Assembly (NCBI GenBank): GCA_947069175.1
Contig: CAMTDV010000012.1
Location: 37,666,341-37,730,340, forward strand
Direction of reading: 5' to 3'
Length of the DNA stretch: 64,000 nucleotides
Source of the DNA: Scalesia atractyloides
Taxonomy: Eukaryota; Streptophyta; Magnoliopsida; Asterales; Asteraceae
The notes under the pieces are model-generated. The model did no database searches. It saw nothing but the letters and a program-made list of their open reading frames with translations, and was not told the DNA's origin. Below are positions 44,743-56,800 of the stretch, piece by piece. The stretch's first letter is position 1. Each line of letters begins with the position of its first letter. Position numbers and translations under genes: made by a program.

Positions 44743-46629
44743 CTGCGCACAATCGATTATTATGTTGTTACATATCAGATTATGACACCACATTCACAAT
44801 CAACAATCAAAAAGCCCAAATGCAACTTTTTGTAAGAATGTGGTTGGAAACGATGATTTTACTTAAACCTCTTAAAATGAATTTCCTAAAATCTTTTACT
44901 TAATAAACATATGTTTGATAAAGGAAGTTTGCATAGAAGAGTATTGTACTCTAGGCCAAGGCTGTGAAGAGCTAGATGCCACTTGGGCTTGCATCACTAC
45001 AGCTTCAAGACTGCAAGATCAAATGGATTCTACTCAAATGTCCCGGTGATTTTTTCACATGTGTTGGGGAATTTTCAGAAAACCGGACGATCAGAGAGGC
45101 GTGTATTCACTCTTAGATAAATTATTTCGGTAGTTCTACCGAATAATTCAATCGGATACAACTCTGATTTTGAGAATTAGAACAATAGTATGAATGTTTA
45201 GTGAATTCATATGAACCAGAAAAAGAGACCAAAAAACTGTATGCGAATTTGGGTGTCCCCAGATAACTGCAGTTATAATTCAAATTTTAATAAAACTGCC
45301 TTAGTTTTAGTCTGAATAATTTGGACGAATTTTAATAAAATTTATTTTCTAAGGCATTTTCCATAAAATTTATTTTCTGGCCGCTCGACCCCAGCTAGGG
45401 GCTGCCGCCCCGGACCCCGCCAAGGGGGCGTTGAGGTCCGCCTAAATACTTGGAATTATAACAACTCAAACAAGCGTACACTCCCGCACCTCCTAACTTG
45501 TTCCATGTATATTATAATTCCCTTTGGTCACCAAAGTAATCACGATTACACTAAAATATCTAACAATATGTTGTTATTTATATTAAACAATAAATCAATG
45601 TATGACAACTTTTTTAATGGTTCAATGTTTAAACCTATGGGTGTAAACGATCCGAGCTACATGCGAGCTACTCGGGATCGGTTCAAAAAATAAACTCAAA
45701 CCGAGCCGAGCTTAAACAACCAAGCCCAAGAGTCTGAGCCGAAAAATAAGCTTGTTTAGTTTTTGTATATGAGTCCCTGATGTTTTATATTTGATGTCAT
45801 TTTCATCCAATTGGTAAACTGGGTTAGAAATTTTTGGTAACCTCTCCCCTTTTTGTCGTTTTCCTCATTTAAATGGAGGGTATAATGATCAATGTATGCC
45901 TGAACTCCATCAGGAGCTTCATCATTCAAATGAGGAAAACGACAAAAAAGGCAGAAAATTTATGACTCAGTTTGCCAGTTAGATGGAAATGACAACAAAA
46001 ATGAAATCTTAAAGACCTAGATACAAAAAGTTTCCTTTTTGTACCGAAGTGACAAAAGCAATCTAAACTCAGAGGCCATTTTGGCATTTTACTCCTAAAT
46101 TCAAGTAATATTTTTAATGGTAGATAATGTGTTTAGGACATTAATGGATTTAGTTTAATTGTTAGACCATGTGTAGTGAGCATTATAGGAGCGTGAAGGG
46201 GTTTGGTAACGCCCCCAACATCATCCCTTTAGGCGTTATAGGGACATGGATAAGGATGAACATTTCTAGTATAATTTCAAATGAGGAAAAAAATTAGAAA
46301 TAATAATTGAAAGGACATTAAAGGACGTTAACCATTACACATTATTTGAAGGGGCATTATGATGCTGATATGTAAAAAAATATCCTTAAAAACATGTTTC
46401 TGTTTTGCAAACCAACTAAAAGTCGATTTTCCATCTCACTCTCCTATTAAATACCGAATGCCATTTTTTAATTTCTGGTGAAGTCTAAAATTAATTTTTC
46501 GTTTCTCAGTCTTATTAAACAATAATGATTAACCCATAAGTCAGGTTCTTTAATTTCTTATAAAATAACGATTAAACCATAAGTCATATTCTTTAATTTC
46601 TTATAAAAATCTTTGAGAGATATATGATA
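44743..46629. other. Intron 2 of the GDSL pseudogene, proximal non-coding part
   Basis: AT-rich, with one unusual GC-rich tract at about 45,380-45,440 (CCCGGACCCCGCCAAGGGGG-like) that could be part of an old LTR. A GTTAGACCATGTGTAGTG motif at 46,160 resembles the left end of the Tourist-like element at 27,316, but no matching right end was found. No gene seen. Confidence 0.35.
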
Positions 46630-47578
46630 GAGTAAATTGTACAAAACATCATTTATGTTTCCTCAAACTTGCAGGTTCCAGCCTTAATGTTTAAAAGTTG
46701 CTAAAAACAGCCTTTAAGTTTATTTTTGTTGCGGGTTCAATCCTTTACAGCTAACCATGTTATTTTCTTCAGTTAAGTTCCCTCACATGCATAACATGTG
46801 AGGGTATATTCATCATTTTGGTTGATCTTCCACCCACGTCAATTATAAGAAAAAAGATTATTTAAGGTTTAGCCTATTTTAAAAAAATGTCTAACCGCAG
46901 GGACTAATGTGCAATAAAACCAAACTTTTAAAAAACCAAACACCCTCTTTTCCGGTCTTCTTCTCCGGCGACTTCGCCGGATTCCGGCGAACTCGGAATT
47001 AAGATAGGAATCTTGTTAAGCTAGCCTACCAAGCTGTAAATATTAACACAGATTTTGATCATGCCAATCAAACTCTTCAGGATTATCATCAGTTGGAAGA
47101 ATCGGCGCCTTATTCGCATCAGACGGAAACGACAAACGATTCTTCAACCCTAGATACCTCTCACGGAACTCCGATGCCGTCAAATCAGAGAACTTCGTAA
47201 CACCGTGTTCAGTAGTCGGATCCAGCAGCAACTGGTGACGCTTAGGACGCCGCAAGTTAGACTTAAACACTATCAAACGGTAATCGTGCTCCTCTGTAGT
47301 CGCGTACGTTTTACCAAACTTTGTTTAAACTAGGTTAAAACTTAAAAATTCTTTTTTTTTAATAATTGACGTGGGTGGAAGATCAACCAAAATGATGAAT
47401 ATACCCTCACATGTTATGCATGTGAGGGAACTTAACTGAAGAAAATAACGTGGTTAGCTGTAAAGGATTGAACCCGCAACAAAAATAAACTTAAAGGCTG
47501 TTTTTAGCAACTTTTAAACATTAAGGCTGGAACCTGCAAGTTTGAGGAAACATAAAGGATGTTTTGTGCAATTTACTC
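46630..47578. mobile_element. Pack-MULE (Mutator-like) with captured gene fragment
   Basis: Terminal inverted repeats of about 218 bp (46,630-46,847 and 47,361-47,578), starting GAGTAAATTG, are nearly perfect. They are flanked by an exact 9-bp duplication TATATGATA (46,621-46,629 and 47,579-47,587), the Mutator signature. The 513-bp interior has no transposase but a piece of a cysteine protease gene. It lies in intron 2 of the GDSL pseudogene. Confidence 0.93.
47043..47333 (-). pseudogene. Captured fragment of RD19-type papain-like cysteine protease
   Basis: Reading from about 47,333: KFGKTYATTEEHDYRLIVFK, SNLRRPKRHQLLLDP, GVTKFSDLTASEFRERYLGL, FPSDANKAPILPTDD, PEEFDWHDQ. This is the I29 inhibitor prodomain through the start of mature protease in RD19/cathepsin F-like plant enzymes. 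The usual next segment with the catalytic Gln and Cys is absent: the frame ends NLC-stop. It is therefore a prodomain-only piece, uninterrupted by stops for about 95 codons. CCGGCGAC-rich sequence at 46,960-47,000 is also of non-MULE origin. Confidence 0.85.
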
Positions 47579-47984
47579 TATATGATATGTTAATTAAAAA
47601 TAAACTTTAAAAAAGTATTTATTTAACATGTCTAATATATGGGTTTCTAACTTAATTGTTAGATATTAATATTAGTTTGTAATCTAATTTTGTTAATTGT
47701 AACTGAAAATTGTATATATCTACTAAAATCCTATATAGGTAGAAATGAGATAAACTTACAAACTGGAATCCAGTATCATTGAGTATTCCTATTCCTGTTG
47801 AGGAAAAGTTTGCGCCAGTTAGAAGCTTTTCATTCGTCATATCTGGACTCAAGTACGGTAAAACGGGTTCGGATCCCAAATGCTCACCTGATATAACACT
47901 CAATTATCACATATATGATACACCATAAATAAAACGTTTAAAATCATGTTGTTAAAAATAATTATCTAATATCACATAAAGGCA

Positions 47985-48655
47985 TTGGATCAAGTACAAG
48001 AGACAAAAGGCTTGCGAAGGGTAGATGAGTATCTGAGCCTGACGTGTGTCCTTTTTATTTTAGGAGGGAAATGGTTTTTTCATCTTTTTTACCACATAGC
48101 GAAAAAAATATATAATCACGTAATTACGTAATGGTGCATAGTCATATAGTGTTACGTAATGACGTACTAAACATAATCACGTAACACTATACAAAATCAT
48201 GTAATAGTATACAAAAATCACGTAACGTTACCTTTGTTTCACGAATAAAATGCATATTACGTAATTACGAACTGAATATAATGAATGTTACGTAATTACG
48301 TAGGCTTATGAAATCACGTTTTCACGTAACCACATAGCTTTGTAAAACAAAATCTTTTAAAAATTAACGAAAGTATAGCAATACCATACTCAAACTAAAG
48401 ATAATGAAATCCTAATTAATATGGTGTAATTATGTAAAAAAAATTATCATATAAAAAGTTATAGCCGTTCAAAAATCAATGGGTTATTTAATTGAATGAC
48501 ATAAATGCCCTTTTGTTATTTATTTTCAATTGTAATCTCCCTTTTTTACGAAATTGCCACTGATGAACTTGTAACCGTTGATCTTTAAGAATCTAAGGTC
48601 AGGATTTTCATGTACACTTCATACGTGAAATCCCTCTTGTACCCTATCATCCCCT
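47985..48655. repeat. Inverted-repeat-like element rich in TTACGTAA palindromes
   Basis: GGATCAAGTACAAGAG at about 47,990 and, inverted, GGATGATAGGGTACAAGAGG ending at about 48,654 could be terminal repeats. Between them CACGTAATTACGTAA-type motifs recur about ten times from 48,115 to 48,330. It sits in intron 1 of the GDSL pseudogene. No clear target duplication, so the element status is tentative. Confidence 0.4.
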
Positions 48656-48945
48656 TGATATAAAATAATGTCTGTACACATCAAAATAAAGTAGGGGAAG
48701 ACACGAAACTAATGATGTCGGGGATGTTAAGGCCATTGGAGAAGCGGCCACTTGGCCGATGTGACGGAGTGTCGATGCCATAAGGCGGCATGTCAGCGCG
48801 TGCGTAAGTGACCAAGAAATTATTGTTGCCATTATCAACTAGAGTCACCAAACACGAAAAATGATCGGGGTTTATTAACTTTAGGTGTCATCCCGCTAAT
48901 GCCGATCACCAAAATGGACCCGAGAAACAACCTTAGAATATCCAT

Positions 48946-49759
48946 ACGAGATAATATTTGAGAGAGGAAAAGAAATGGTAATTGATGCTTCTTGTTACTT
49001 TTTTAAATGGTGAAATTTACCGAGTCTCAGGCCTATAAATACAAATTTGAGAGAATTTAATTAATATAAGCTGTATCAAATTTCATTCAATGTATAGTTA
49101 TTGTTGCAATATTGTGGTTTGAAAGTCAGCATAGACTTTTGTCAAGTATAGTTATTGTTGGAAATCGTTTCCATCATTTAGACACTAATATTATTTTTAA
49201 GACAAACTTGGATCACTGAGTATTATTGTGTCACTAGTGAAATCACCTGATCATATCCACCTCTACTAGGCTATAATATCTATACATCAATTCAGAAAGA
49301 AACCTAATAAATCTAAGAAAAACCCTCTTATAAGAATCGAAATCAAAACCTCATGATTCTTAAGCCTAATCCCACCCCAAATATTTCACTTCACACATAA
49401 ATATTAATTCCTTGAAAAATATTGAAAATTCTGATAGAACATTTATTGTCATAATTTATTGATGTGTTGACTTTCTATTTTTAAAATTGTTACAAATTCA
49501 CAAAAGAAATCAAACAAGACAAGATCTAATCCCACTAATTAACACTTTATTCATCAATCTCAGAGGATGACAAGAGACTAATTGAAAAATGAAAGAACTT
49601 AAAAGAAAGAAGACTGTGCCTTACAAAACTAGTCCGAACTTCCCAAGCTTATCAATTCTAGTCCCTCAACTATTCCTGACTTACTAAAAGTAAACTAAAC
49701 ATTATAAAAGATTATTAAATGAGTTGGCAATCCTTACTTCATATTTACTCAACAAACTC
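48946..49759. other. 5' flank of GDSL pseudogene and copia LTR side
   Basis: The part next to 49,759 adjoins, across the hAT insertion, the minus-strand polypurine-like AAGGTGGAGTTTGT of the copia relic at 52,747. It is therefore probably its 3' LTR (minus strand, starting TGAGTAAATATG). The far LTR end is not identified. No gene seen. Confidence 0.4.
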
Positions 49760-50178
49760 TAGACGTGCTTCAAAAAAACCGGTTACGCAACCAGAACCAG
49801 AAAAAAACCAAAACCAGTTTTTTTGAATCCGGTTAGGGTAGTAACCGGTTATACCACACCGGTTACGACTTTCATAAACAAAACCGGTTAACAAACCGTA
49901 ATTTAAAAACCGGTTAATGCGAAAAACCGGTTAACCGGTAACGGTGTAAAAAAACCAGTTTTTAAAACCGGTTAAAAAACGGTAATATTATATAACGGTC
50001 ACATGACCGTTTGGGAGCCTCCTAGCCGTTTTTTTGGACTTATTTTGGCCTAAAAATCATCTCCAACTAGTATATAAGGGTTGTGGGTGTTTGGGTTCAA
50101 GTTCAAGCACACAACTCTCTAAACCTCCAAAAACTCTAAAAAACGCTCAAAATCTTGTTTGATATTTTTTGAAAAAGC

Positions 50179-50694
50179 ATGGCAAGCTCTAGTGCTCATG
50201 ATTCGGTCAACATTGGCGAGTCTACAACGGACACGGTGGTTCGTGTTATTCCAACGAAGCGCAACCCCGAAATTTGGGCACATTTCGATTTGTGCGAGAT
50301 GGCCAACGGGAGAAAAAAAACGCGTTGTCACCATTGTAATGGTTTCTACGCCGAAACCGCAAACACCACGTTGAGACAACACATCGAAAAACCATTTTGC
50401 AAGGCGTTGAAACAACAACCCGCTAGTGGTCAAACCTCCATGGCAAGTGAAGGCGCTTCTTTGGTCGCCTACACTTACGAAATGGCTAGGGAGGAAATGG
50501 CGAAGTTTGTAATCCAAGAAAGTTTGCCGTTCAACACTTTCGATAAACAACGCTACAAAAAGATGGTTCAAAGAACTCTCCAACCACGATACACCCATGT
50601 AAGTCGTGCGACGTTTGGTCCGTACCGCACGGTTCACCCGACTCATATATTTGTGTCACCGCCCATTGGATTGAACCGTCGACGTGGCAAATGA
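50179..50694 (+). pseudogene. hAT transposase N-terminus (BED zinc finger)
   Basis: It starts at ATG 50,179. The BED finger WAHFDLCEMANGRKKTRCHH with CHHC and LRQHIEKPFC supplies the metal ligands. LPFNTFDKQRYKKMVQRTLQPRY follows, the usual hAT segment before the catalytic domain. The frame then runs out into sequence ending at TGA 50,694. The first part of the catalytic core expected next is missing or scrambled, with only KLFDYPHTGEAIYK-like traces to 50,950. Confidence 0.85.
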
Positions 50695-51031
50695 TGAAAC
50701 GCACAATTTTTTTTAAATTATTTGATTACCCTCACACCGGTGAAGCTATTTATAAAGCAATCAAACAAATGTATTGCAACATACAAATTGGAAAACAAGA
50801 TTTTTTTCAATATCTTTTGACAACGCCTCAAACAATACGGTTTCGGTAGTGCATTTAAAATTAAAATACAAACTGATTTGTGAAGGTATTTTTTCCATAG
50901 TCGATGTATTGCACACATTATTAATTTGGTCATTCAAGACGGTTTAAATGTTATTGAACCACAAAAGGAAGCTTTCAAAAAATGTTACGTCATATATATA
51001 GTAACACACGTAGACATTCAAAATATAAAAA

Positions 51032-52192
51032 ATGTGTAAGGAAGCGGGTCGAATATGCTTAGGACCCACTTGGGATGTTGCTCATAGATGGAACTCGACT
51101 TGCACCATGTTTGAAAAGGCTATTTTGCAAAAAGAAAGTTTAATAGAATTTCATAACTCTTTGTCTAGTCATAGGAAGGTTTCGCCTTACCACCCATCGG
51201 GTTGGGCTACTATTGAAACTGTTACACAATTGCTTCAAGTTTTCAAAACATCAACAAAAACTTTATCGGGTGTCTATTATCCTACAAGTTCTTTGGTGCT
51301 TCACAATTTGTTTAAAATGTGTTAAAAATTAAACGAGATGACGGTTAGAGGTAGGCCATATTGTGATATGGCGGAAACAATGAAGGAAAAACTAAGAAAA
51401 TATTTTAGCGAACTACTGGCGGTTTTCACTTGTTCCGCCGCTTTAAACCCTTGCTTTAACGTTTTTGGTACCGGGTCTTTGATTGAAAAAATTGCAAACG
51501 AGTTGAATTTAAACACCGATCGAGACCTTAACTTTGGTGAAGCCGCAAAAATTCGTTTCAACGATCAACTTGCAAGAATGTATGACGTTTATGTAACAAA
51601 ATATGGTGCAACCACGTCACATATTCACGAGTCGATGAGAAATGCCGCTTTCGGCGAAGGTTCTTCTAGTATGGAAGACCAAGATTTGTATGTTTATAAC
51701 CAATTGTTTGATGAGTCGAGTCAAATGTACCGTGGTAACACCACTAGTAGCGAACTTAGTCAGTATGGTGGGTCGAACTTTGTACAAACAATGACTTCAC
51801 ACGAGTTTAAAAATTATGATTTGTTGGCTTGGTGGAATAGTAAGGAAGATCAATTTCCGATCTTCGCCACAATGGCCCGAGATTTACTAACAGTCCAAGC
51901 TTCCACGGTAACTTCGGAAAGTGTTTTTTCTATTAGTGGCAGGGTGATCTCGATAAGGAGGACTCGACTAACAAAAAAGGCGGTTGAGATGTCGATTTGC
52001 TTGAAAGATTACTTGGATGCGGCGGAGAGATGTCAACACATACGCACACTCAAGGATGAATTGGAATACGAAGGTGAAGTGTACGAGGACGAGGTCCAAG
52101 CCGAATTGACAACCCCAATAACCAACGAAGAAGCCTCATTAGATGAATTCCTTCGCAATAGTTCAACTTCGGGTTCAAGCGAAGAAGAATAA
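51032..52192 (+). pseudogene. hAT transposase C-terminal half with dimerisation domain
   Basis: 51,032-51,325 encodes GPTWDVAHRWNSTCTMFEKA and TLSGVYYPTSSLVLHNLF, ending at a TAA. 51,338-52,192 then continues in phase (GRPYCDMAETMKEKLRKYF, NPCFNVFGTGSLIEKI) to the hATC dimerisation domain YDLLAWWNSKEDQFPIFATM, ARDLLTVQASTVTSESVFSI, and an acidic Ser-rich tail. The 284-codon final frame is clean. One nonsense codon therefore separates the two parts, while the DDE-bearing middle of the protein is largely lost. Confidence 0.87.
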
Positions 52193-52746
52193 ACGAAGCT
52201 CAAGATATATTATTTCTATTGTAGTCCCACTAAAAATATATATATATATATAAGTGTGGACGTTCTTGCGGATTAATATTTTAAGTTTACGCCCTTAATT
52301 TTTTTCGTTTATCGTTCGTACTTCCACGGTTCAACGTTATGTAACAATCGTTTGTTTCACAGGTTAATCATATTATAATTTAAATTTTAAGATTTTCGTA
52401 GTTAACTTTTATATTACAATGCTTCATTTTCGGCCATAAAAAAATAAACCAAGAAAATAAAAAAAAAATTCAGCTCACCGGTTTTTTAACCGGTTTTTTT
52501 ACCGGGTTTTTATCAAATTAACCGGTTTTTTATCAAATTAACTGGTTTTTTATAAAACTGGTTTTTTATAAAACCGGTTTTTTTTATAACCGGTTATTAC
52601 CGGTTAGTATATTTAAAAAAAACTGGTTATTAACCGAAACCGGTTAATCAATAACCGGTTTTTTTTTTAAAACAAAAAACCAAAACCGGTTTTTAACCAA
52701 AACCAGTTTTAAAAAAAAAAACAATTTGTACATGTCTAACAAACTC

Positions 52747-53872
52747 CACCTTAAATGGAAGTCAACCAATATAAAATACCTCTGTCAACCAATACCAAAC
52801 ACTTTGAGAATTTCACACCTGGCAATGACTTTGTAAACACATCAGATGCATGTCTTCTGTCACAGTCTATTTCACCTTCACTTCTTTCGAATTAACCACA
52901 TCTCTAATAAAGTGAAGTCTCACATTAATGTACTTTGTTCTCTCATGATATACATTGTTTTTAGACAACTGTACAGCTCCCTGATTGTCACAAACCACTA
53001 TTGTATCATCAAACTATAAACCCAACTCTGTAAGAAAGCCTTCTAACCATAATGCTTCTTTAACAACCTTTGTCAATGCCATATAGCATTAGTACTTGAT
53101 AAGGCTACAACATGTTGAAGAGAAGCTTTCCAACTTACCAAACTACATTTCACCTTAAAACGATACCCTGTAAACATAAGCAAGTATCAAGTTCCTATCT
53201 ATTGGACTTTTACCAAATATCAAACCAATATCCTGTGAACCATACAAGTACCTTAACAACCACTTAACAGCTTCCCATAGCAATTTCCCTAGATTAGCAA
53301 ATGCCTAAACATCACACTTACACCATACCCTATATGATTAGCAAAAGGAACACTAACCTACTTGCAGCCCATCATACCAAAATTATTTAATACTCTTCTA
53401 AGAGCATTTACAATGGATCCTTTATTTTTCGTGTGAGTGTAGGCTCTATATTTTTAAAGTGGTTGTAAATTGTTGTGAGTGGAGGAGAGAGAAAAAAAAG
53501 AAAAAGTTTGTTCGCATCTATAAATTTTTAATATTTTTTAAAAGTGGTTGTGAATGGAGGAGAGAGAAAATGTAATGATAAAAAATATAAAAAATATTAT
53601 TTAATTGAAAATGAGAGAGAAATGATAGTGTTTTTTAGTGTAATCATAAAGATGTAGTAAGAGTTTTGATTGGGAATACTCTAATGTAAAACCTTTGAGT
53701 TAACCTTAGTATTCAATTTTCCCTATCCTTGGTTATTCCATACCTATAATCTTCTTTGTCATACCAAGCTCTCTCATATCAAACTCTGTCATTAGCAAAT
53801 CTTTAGTAGCCCACATCTCTTCTTGAATTCTACATGCCATTAACATATCATCAACATATAACAGCATATCAA
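52747..53872 (-). pseudogene. Ty1/copia RT/RNase H relic
   Basis: Minus-strand translation in pieces gives YVDDMLMACRIQEEMWATKD near 53,850, then after a gap RNase H words ending YHERTKYINVRLHFIRDVV and CLQSHCQV-like remains of the FTKSLPG end. The copia-type purine run AAGGTGGAG follows at 52,757-52,748. Many stops. It is cut on the right by the Athila LTR at 53,873 and interrupted by a small Tourist-like element (53,402-53,681). Confidence 0.7.
53402..53681. mobile_element. Tourist-like MITE in copia relic
   Basis: GAGCATTTACAATGG at the left and, inverted, GAGTATTCCCAATC at the right, with TAA on both sides (53,399-53,401 and 53,682-53,684). 280 bp, AT-rich, no ORF. Confidence 0.65.
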
Positions 53873-56800
53873 TGATACGTGGTCAAAAGTCGATGTTTAA
53901 TGGTAATTAAGTTTATGTTTTTACATAACTTTTGGTTTTGAATAGCCTACTTTTGATAGAATTGTGTTTTGCAGGTCAAACACAGTTAAAGAAGTTGTTC
54001 AGAGGCTTTATAGAGCATCGATTAGTGAACGGGAAAAACCGGGTGCAAAAACCGAACAAAATGATAAAATGGGATTGCACATTGCATCACCGACAGCCCT
54101 TTGGGGCCTCGCCGACGCACCCCGTCGTCAGAAAATGGTCGTAGACAGCAAAATAGGGTGTCGGCAGAAAGTGCATCAAGAGAGGGAGTCGCCGACACCC
54201 TAATTGCCCTTCGCCTACGCCCCTTGGAAAGTTCAAATGCTGATTTTCGTTTTTAATGTCGTTTTGACCGAAAATTGATGGGTTACGAAGGAAGTTACAC
54301 ATTTTTGAAAGGGGAGCATCAACTTGGAGCCAAGAATCATCACCAACCTCAATCCCAATCTATCCTAATCATCCACCATCATCAGAATTCATCATTCATC
54401 ATCACAATCCTAAACCTAATCATCATCATCCATCATCCCACCAATCAATCAATCATCACCACCAACCATAAACCTTAATCAACATCCATTTCCACCTTCA
54501 AAGCTTCAAGATATTCGTGTTTGATTTTCAACCATCCTGTGATCAAGTTTCATTCGTCATGAGCAGCTAATCCTCTCGGGTTTCACCCCGGTGTAGGTTT
54601 TTGTAAGATTCTAAGGTTTAAACATTTGTTTTTAGAGTTCATTTATGACAAATTGTTTTATGTTTTTGAAACCTCTGATAATTGTCTGGTGTTGATGCAT
54701 ATTTTTATGTCTGTCACTGTGCGAATAGGCTAGATAGAGCGTATGTTGAATATTGTATAGATTAGATACGAACACATGATTTTGGATAGGATAAGAGAGG
54801 TTCATACGGATGAAATCTCGTACGGATTTAGCCTCGTACGAAGGTAACACCATTGTACGAAGGTAACACCCTCGTGCGGAGGTAACACCTTTGTACGAAG
54901 GTAATTACCTTTGCACGGATTAACACATCCGCACAAACCTCAAGTATATATAATGTGTTGTGTGTTCATTAGTTGTTAAGTTTTAGAGTTCCTAGCGGTA
55001 AAATGCTGGAACTTGTAAAGATGTATACTCTTCCGATATCTTAATAACATTCTACCAAATTAGCACTATCCCGCCCAAACTTCTGTCTAATCTCGCTAGT
55101 TCTTGGACTTTCAATTGGTATCAGAGCTACGGTACCGATACAATCAATCTTACAATCAATTGAATCACCTACGCTCATGAATTATGGACTTTTGAGGGGT
55201 TTTAGACGTAAATCACAAAATAAACAGACAATCCATGGACAATAATTAAAATTGAAACCACAAGCTTGTTTATAAATGAATTTCGACCTAGTCTGTGAAA
55301 GAATTAGCTTGAAATTCGAACAAATAAAGATTTTGGATCGAAAAAATGAATCTGATTTGTTCGAACGGAGGAATTACCTCCGAACGAAGGTAGTTCCCTT
55401 TCGCATGAAGGTAGTTACCTTCACACGAAGGTAAGTTACCCTCGTAAGAAGGTAAATTACCCCTTGACGAAGGTACCCAAAATGCCTAAAAAGGCATTTT
55501 TTGATCGTGGCGAGGAGAGGAGTGTCCAAAAAAATTTGGTGATTGAATTTTTTTCGATATTTTTAACGACAAATTCGGGTTGTTCAGGGACACCGTCGGG
55601 AGCTTCAGAGAATAGATTTGATAATACGATCACAGAGAGATGAAGTAATGGGGGTAGTCACGGATACCTATGCAGAATGATTATCATTTGGTATAGTGAC
55701 TATTAATGGGCCTTAAAGCAAAATCCGCACCGATGAAAAACTAACTTTTGTGGACCTAAATGACATATTTTTAGATAGGACCGAATTTGCCAAGTTTGAG
55801 GGGGAAATTTAGTGATAAGTTTTACAGAGGTCAGAATTTGCAAAAATGAGGGGGAATAAAAATTTCATAGATTATACTGAAATTCTGGCATTTTTTAAAT
55901 TCGTGACTTATAACAGTATTCGGGTGGTTCCGACTTCAGATTGTCCGGGGATACATAATATTTGGATTTTGTTAGTTTGTGATCATAGGAAGTTTAGAAT
56001 TTTCAGATCGTAACCATATTGATGTCTTAGGGTTTGAGTCCCGTATCTTCGTCAAGCCGGTTAGTAGGATTAATGTCAGGAGATGCATCAATATTGTCGA
56101 TACTTAAAAGATATCAAAGGGTGTTCGAGATATTAGATACATGAATGCTCGATGATAGTCTAAAGTGTCAGAATGGTTAATCTTCGAGCAGATGATTTGT
56201 TTTTCGGACTAACCGTTGGGGAATGATGATGTTTGTTGATTAAGTTGTTGCCGGGACTAGTGGAGAAAACTATATATATGTTATCGTGACTGAACAGAAA
56301 GAATGTGCTTCTGATCATGGAAGAATATTTCTTAGATCTTAATGTGTTACAAGATGATTTGTTATGTGATGAAGATTTGCTGATTGAAGAGATTACCGTT
56401 TAGCTGATCAATCATTCAGGATTACGGAAAATGGGATTTTAGATTTTCGTGGGTATTCACAAACTTGAAGTTTACTGGTGTGGTGATTCATATTTTCTAT
56501 CAATTGCCGGTTGGGTTTTTGAAAATTAAAAGATTCAGCTCATCTGCTAAAACGTTAAATCGATAACTGAACACGTATGTGGTTAAAGTCAAACAGAGAA
56601 GCTGCATTGATTCGTTTCGAGTTGGTGATATTCGTGAAGATTACAGTTAAGTAAATCAAAGGAGGTCGGGAACCGTGCAAACAAAGACCTGAAGATACAT
56701 TCTAGGGGAATTTGTGCATAGTGAAGATAATGCAAGCCTGAATCATCAATCAAAGGGGAATCAATTGAAGATATCAAGATGCCTGATTGAAGTTGCAGAA

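Larger units (their letters stand above)
34592..48945 (-). pseudogene. Second GDSL esterase/lipase gene, disrupted
   Basis: Minus-strand exons are 48,945-48,710, 47,887-47,760 (128 bp), 44,742-44,500 (243), 43,637-43,385 (253) and a last exon of 233 bp split as 43,307-43,242 plus 34,758-34,592. Exons 2-5 have exactly the lengths of the intact gene at 28,172. Catalytic blocks remain: FVFGDS, GANFSSTGIGIL, VGGNDFVNSYY, WDAFHPTERASR. Lesions: loss of two bases after GACTCT in exon 1 (about 48,842) shifts the frame at the active-site block; TAG at 34,648-34,646 removes the last 20 or so residues; element B sits in exon 5 with a GGGTG duplication. Splice sites are otherwise intact, so death is recent. 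Start MDILRLFLGSILVIG is a signal peptide. Confidence 0.9.
49760..52738 (+). mobile_element. hAT transposon with 8-bp target duplication
   Basis: Flanked by ACAAACTC at 49,752-49,759 and 52,739-52,746. Short terminal inverted repeats: TAGACGTGCTTCAAA on the left and, inverted, TAGACATGTACAAA on the right. Both subterminal regions (49,780-49,985 and 52,475-52,700) are packed with AACCGGTT/AACCGG motifs. A TATA-like ATATAAGG at 50,072 precedes the transposase ATG at 50,179. The transposase is broken, so the element depends on others. Confidence 0.92.

Noticed and set aside
45062..45500. Solo copia LTR starting TGTTGGGG
   Set aside because: It starts like an LTR and includes a GC-rich tract, but I found no matching end or target duplication.
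46160..46370. Second Tourist-like element
   Set aside because: The left motif GACCATGTGTAGTG resembles the element at 27,316, but there is no inverted partner with a TTA duplication.
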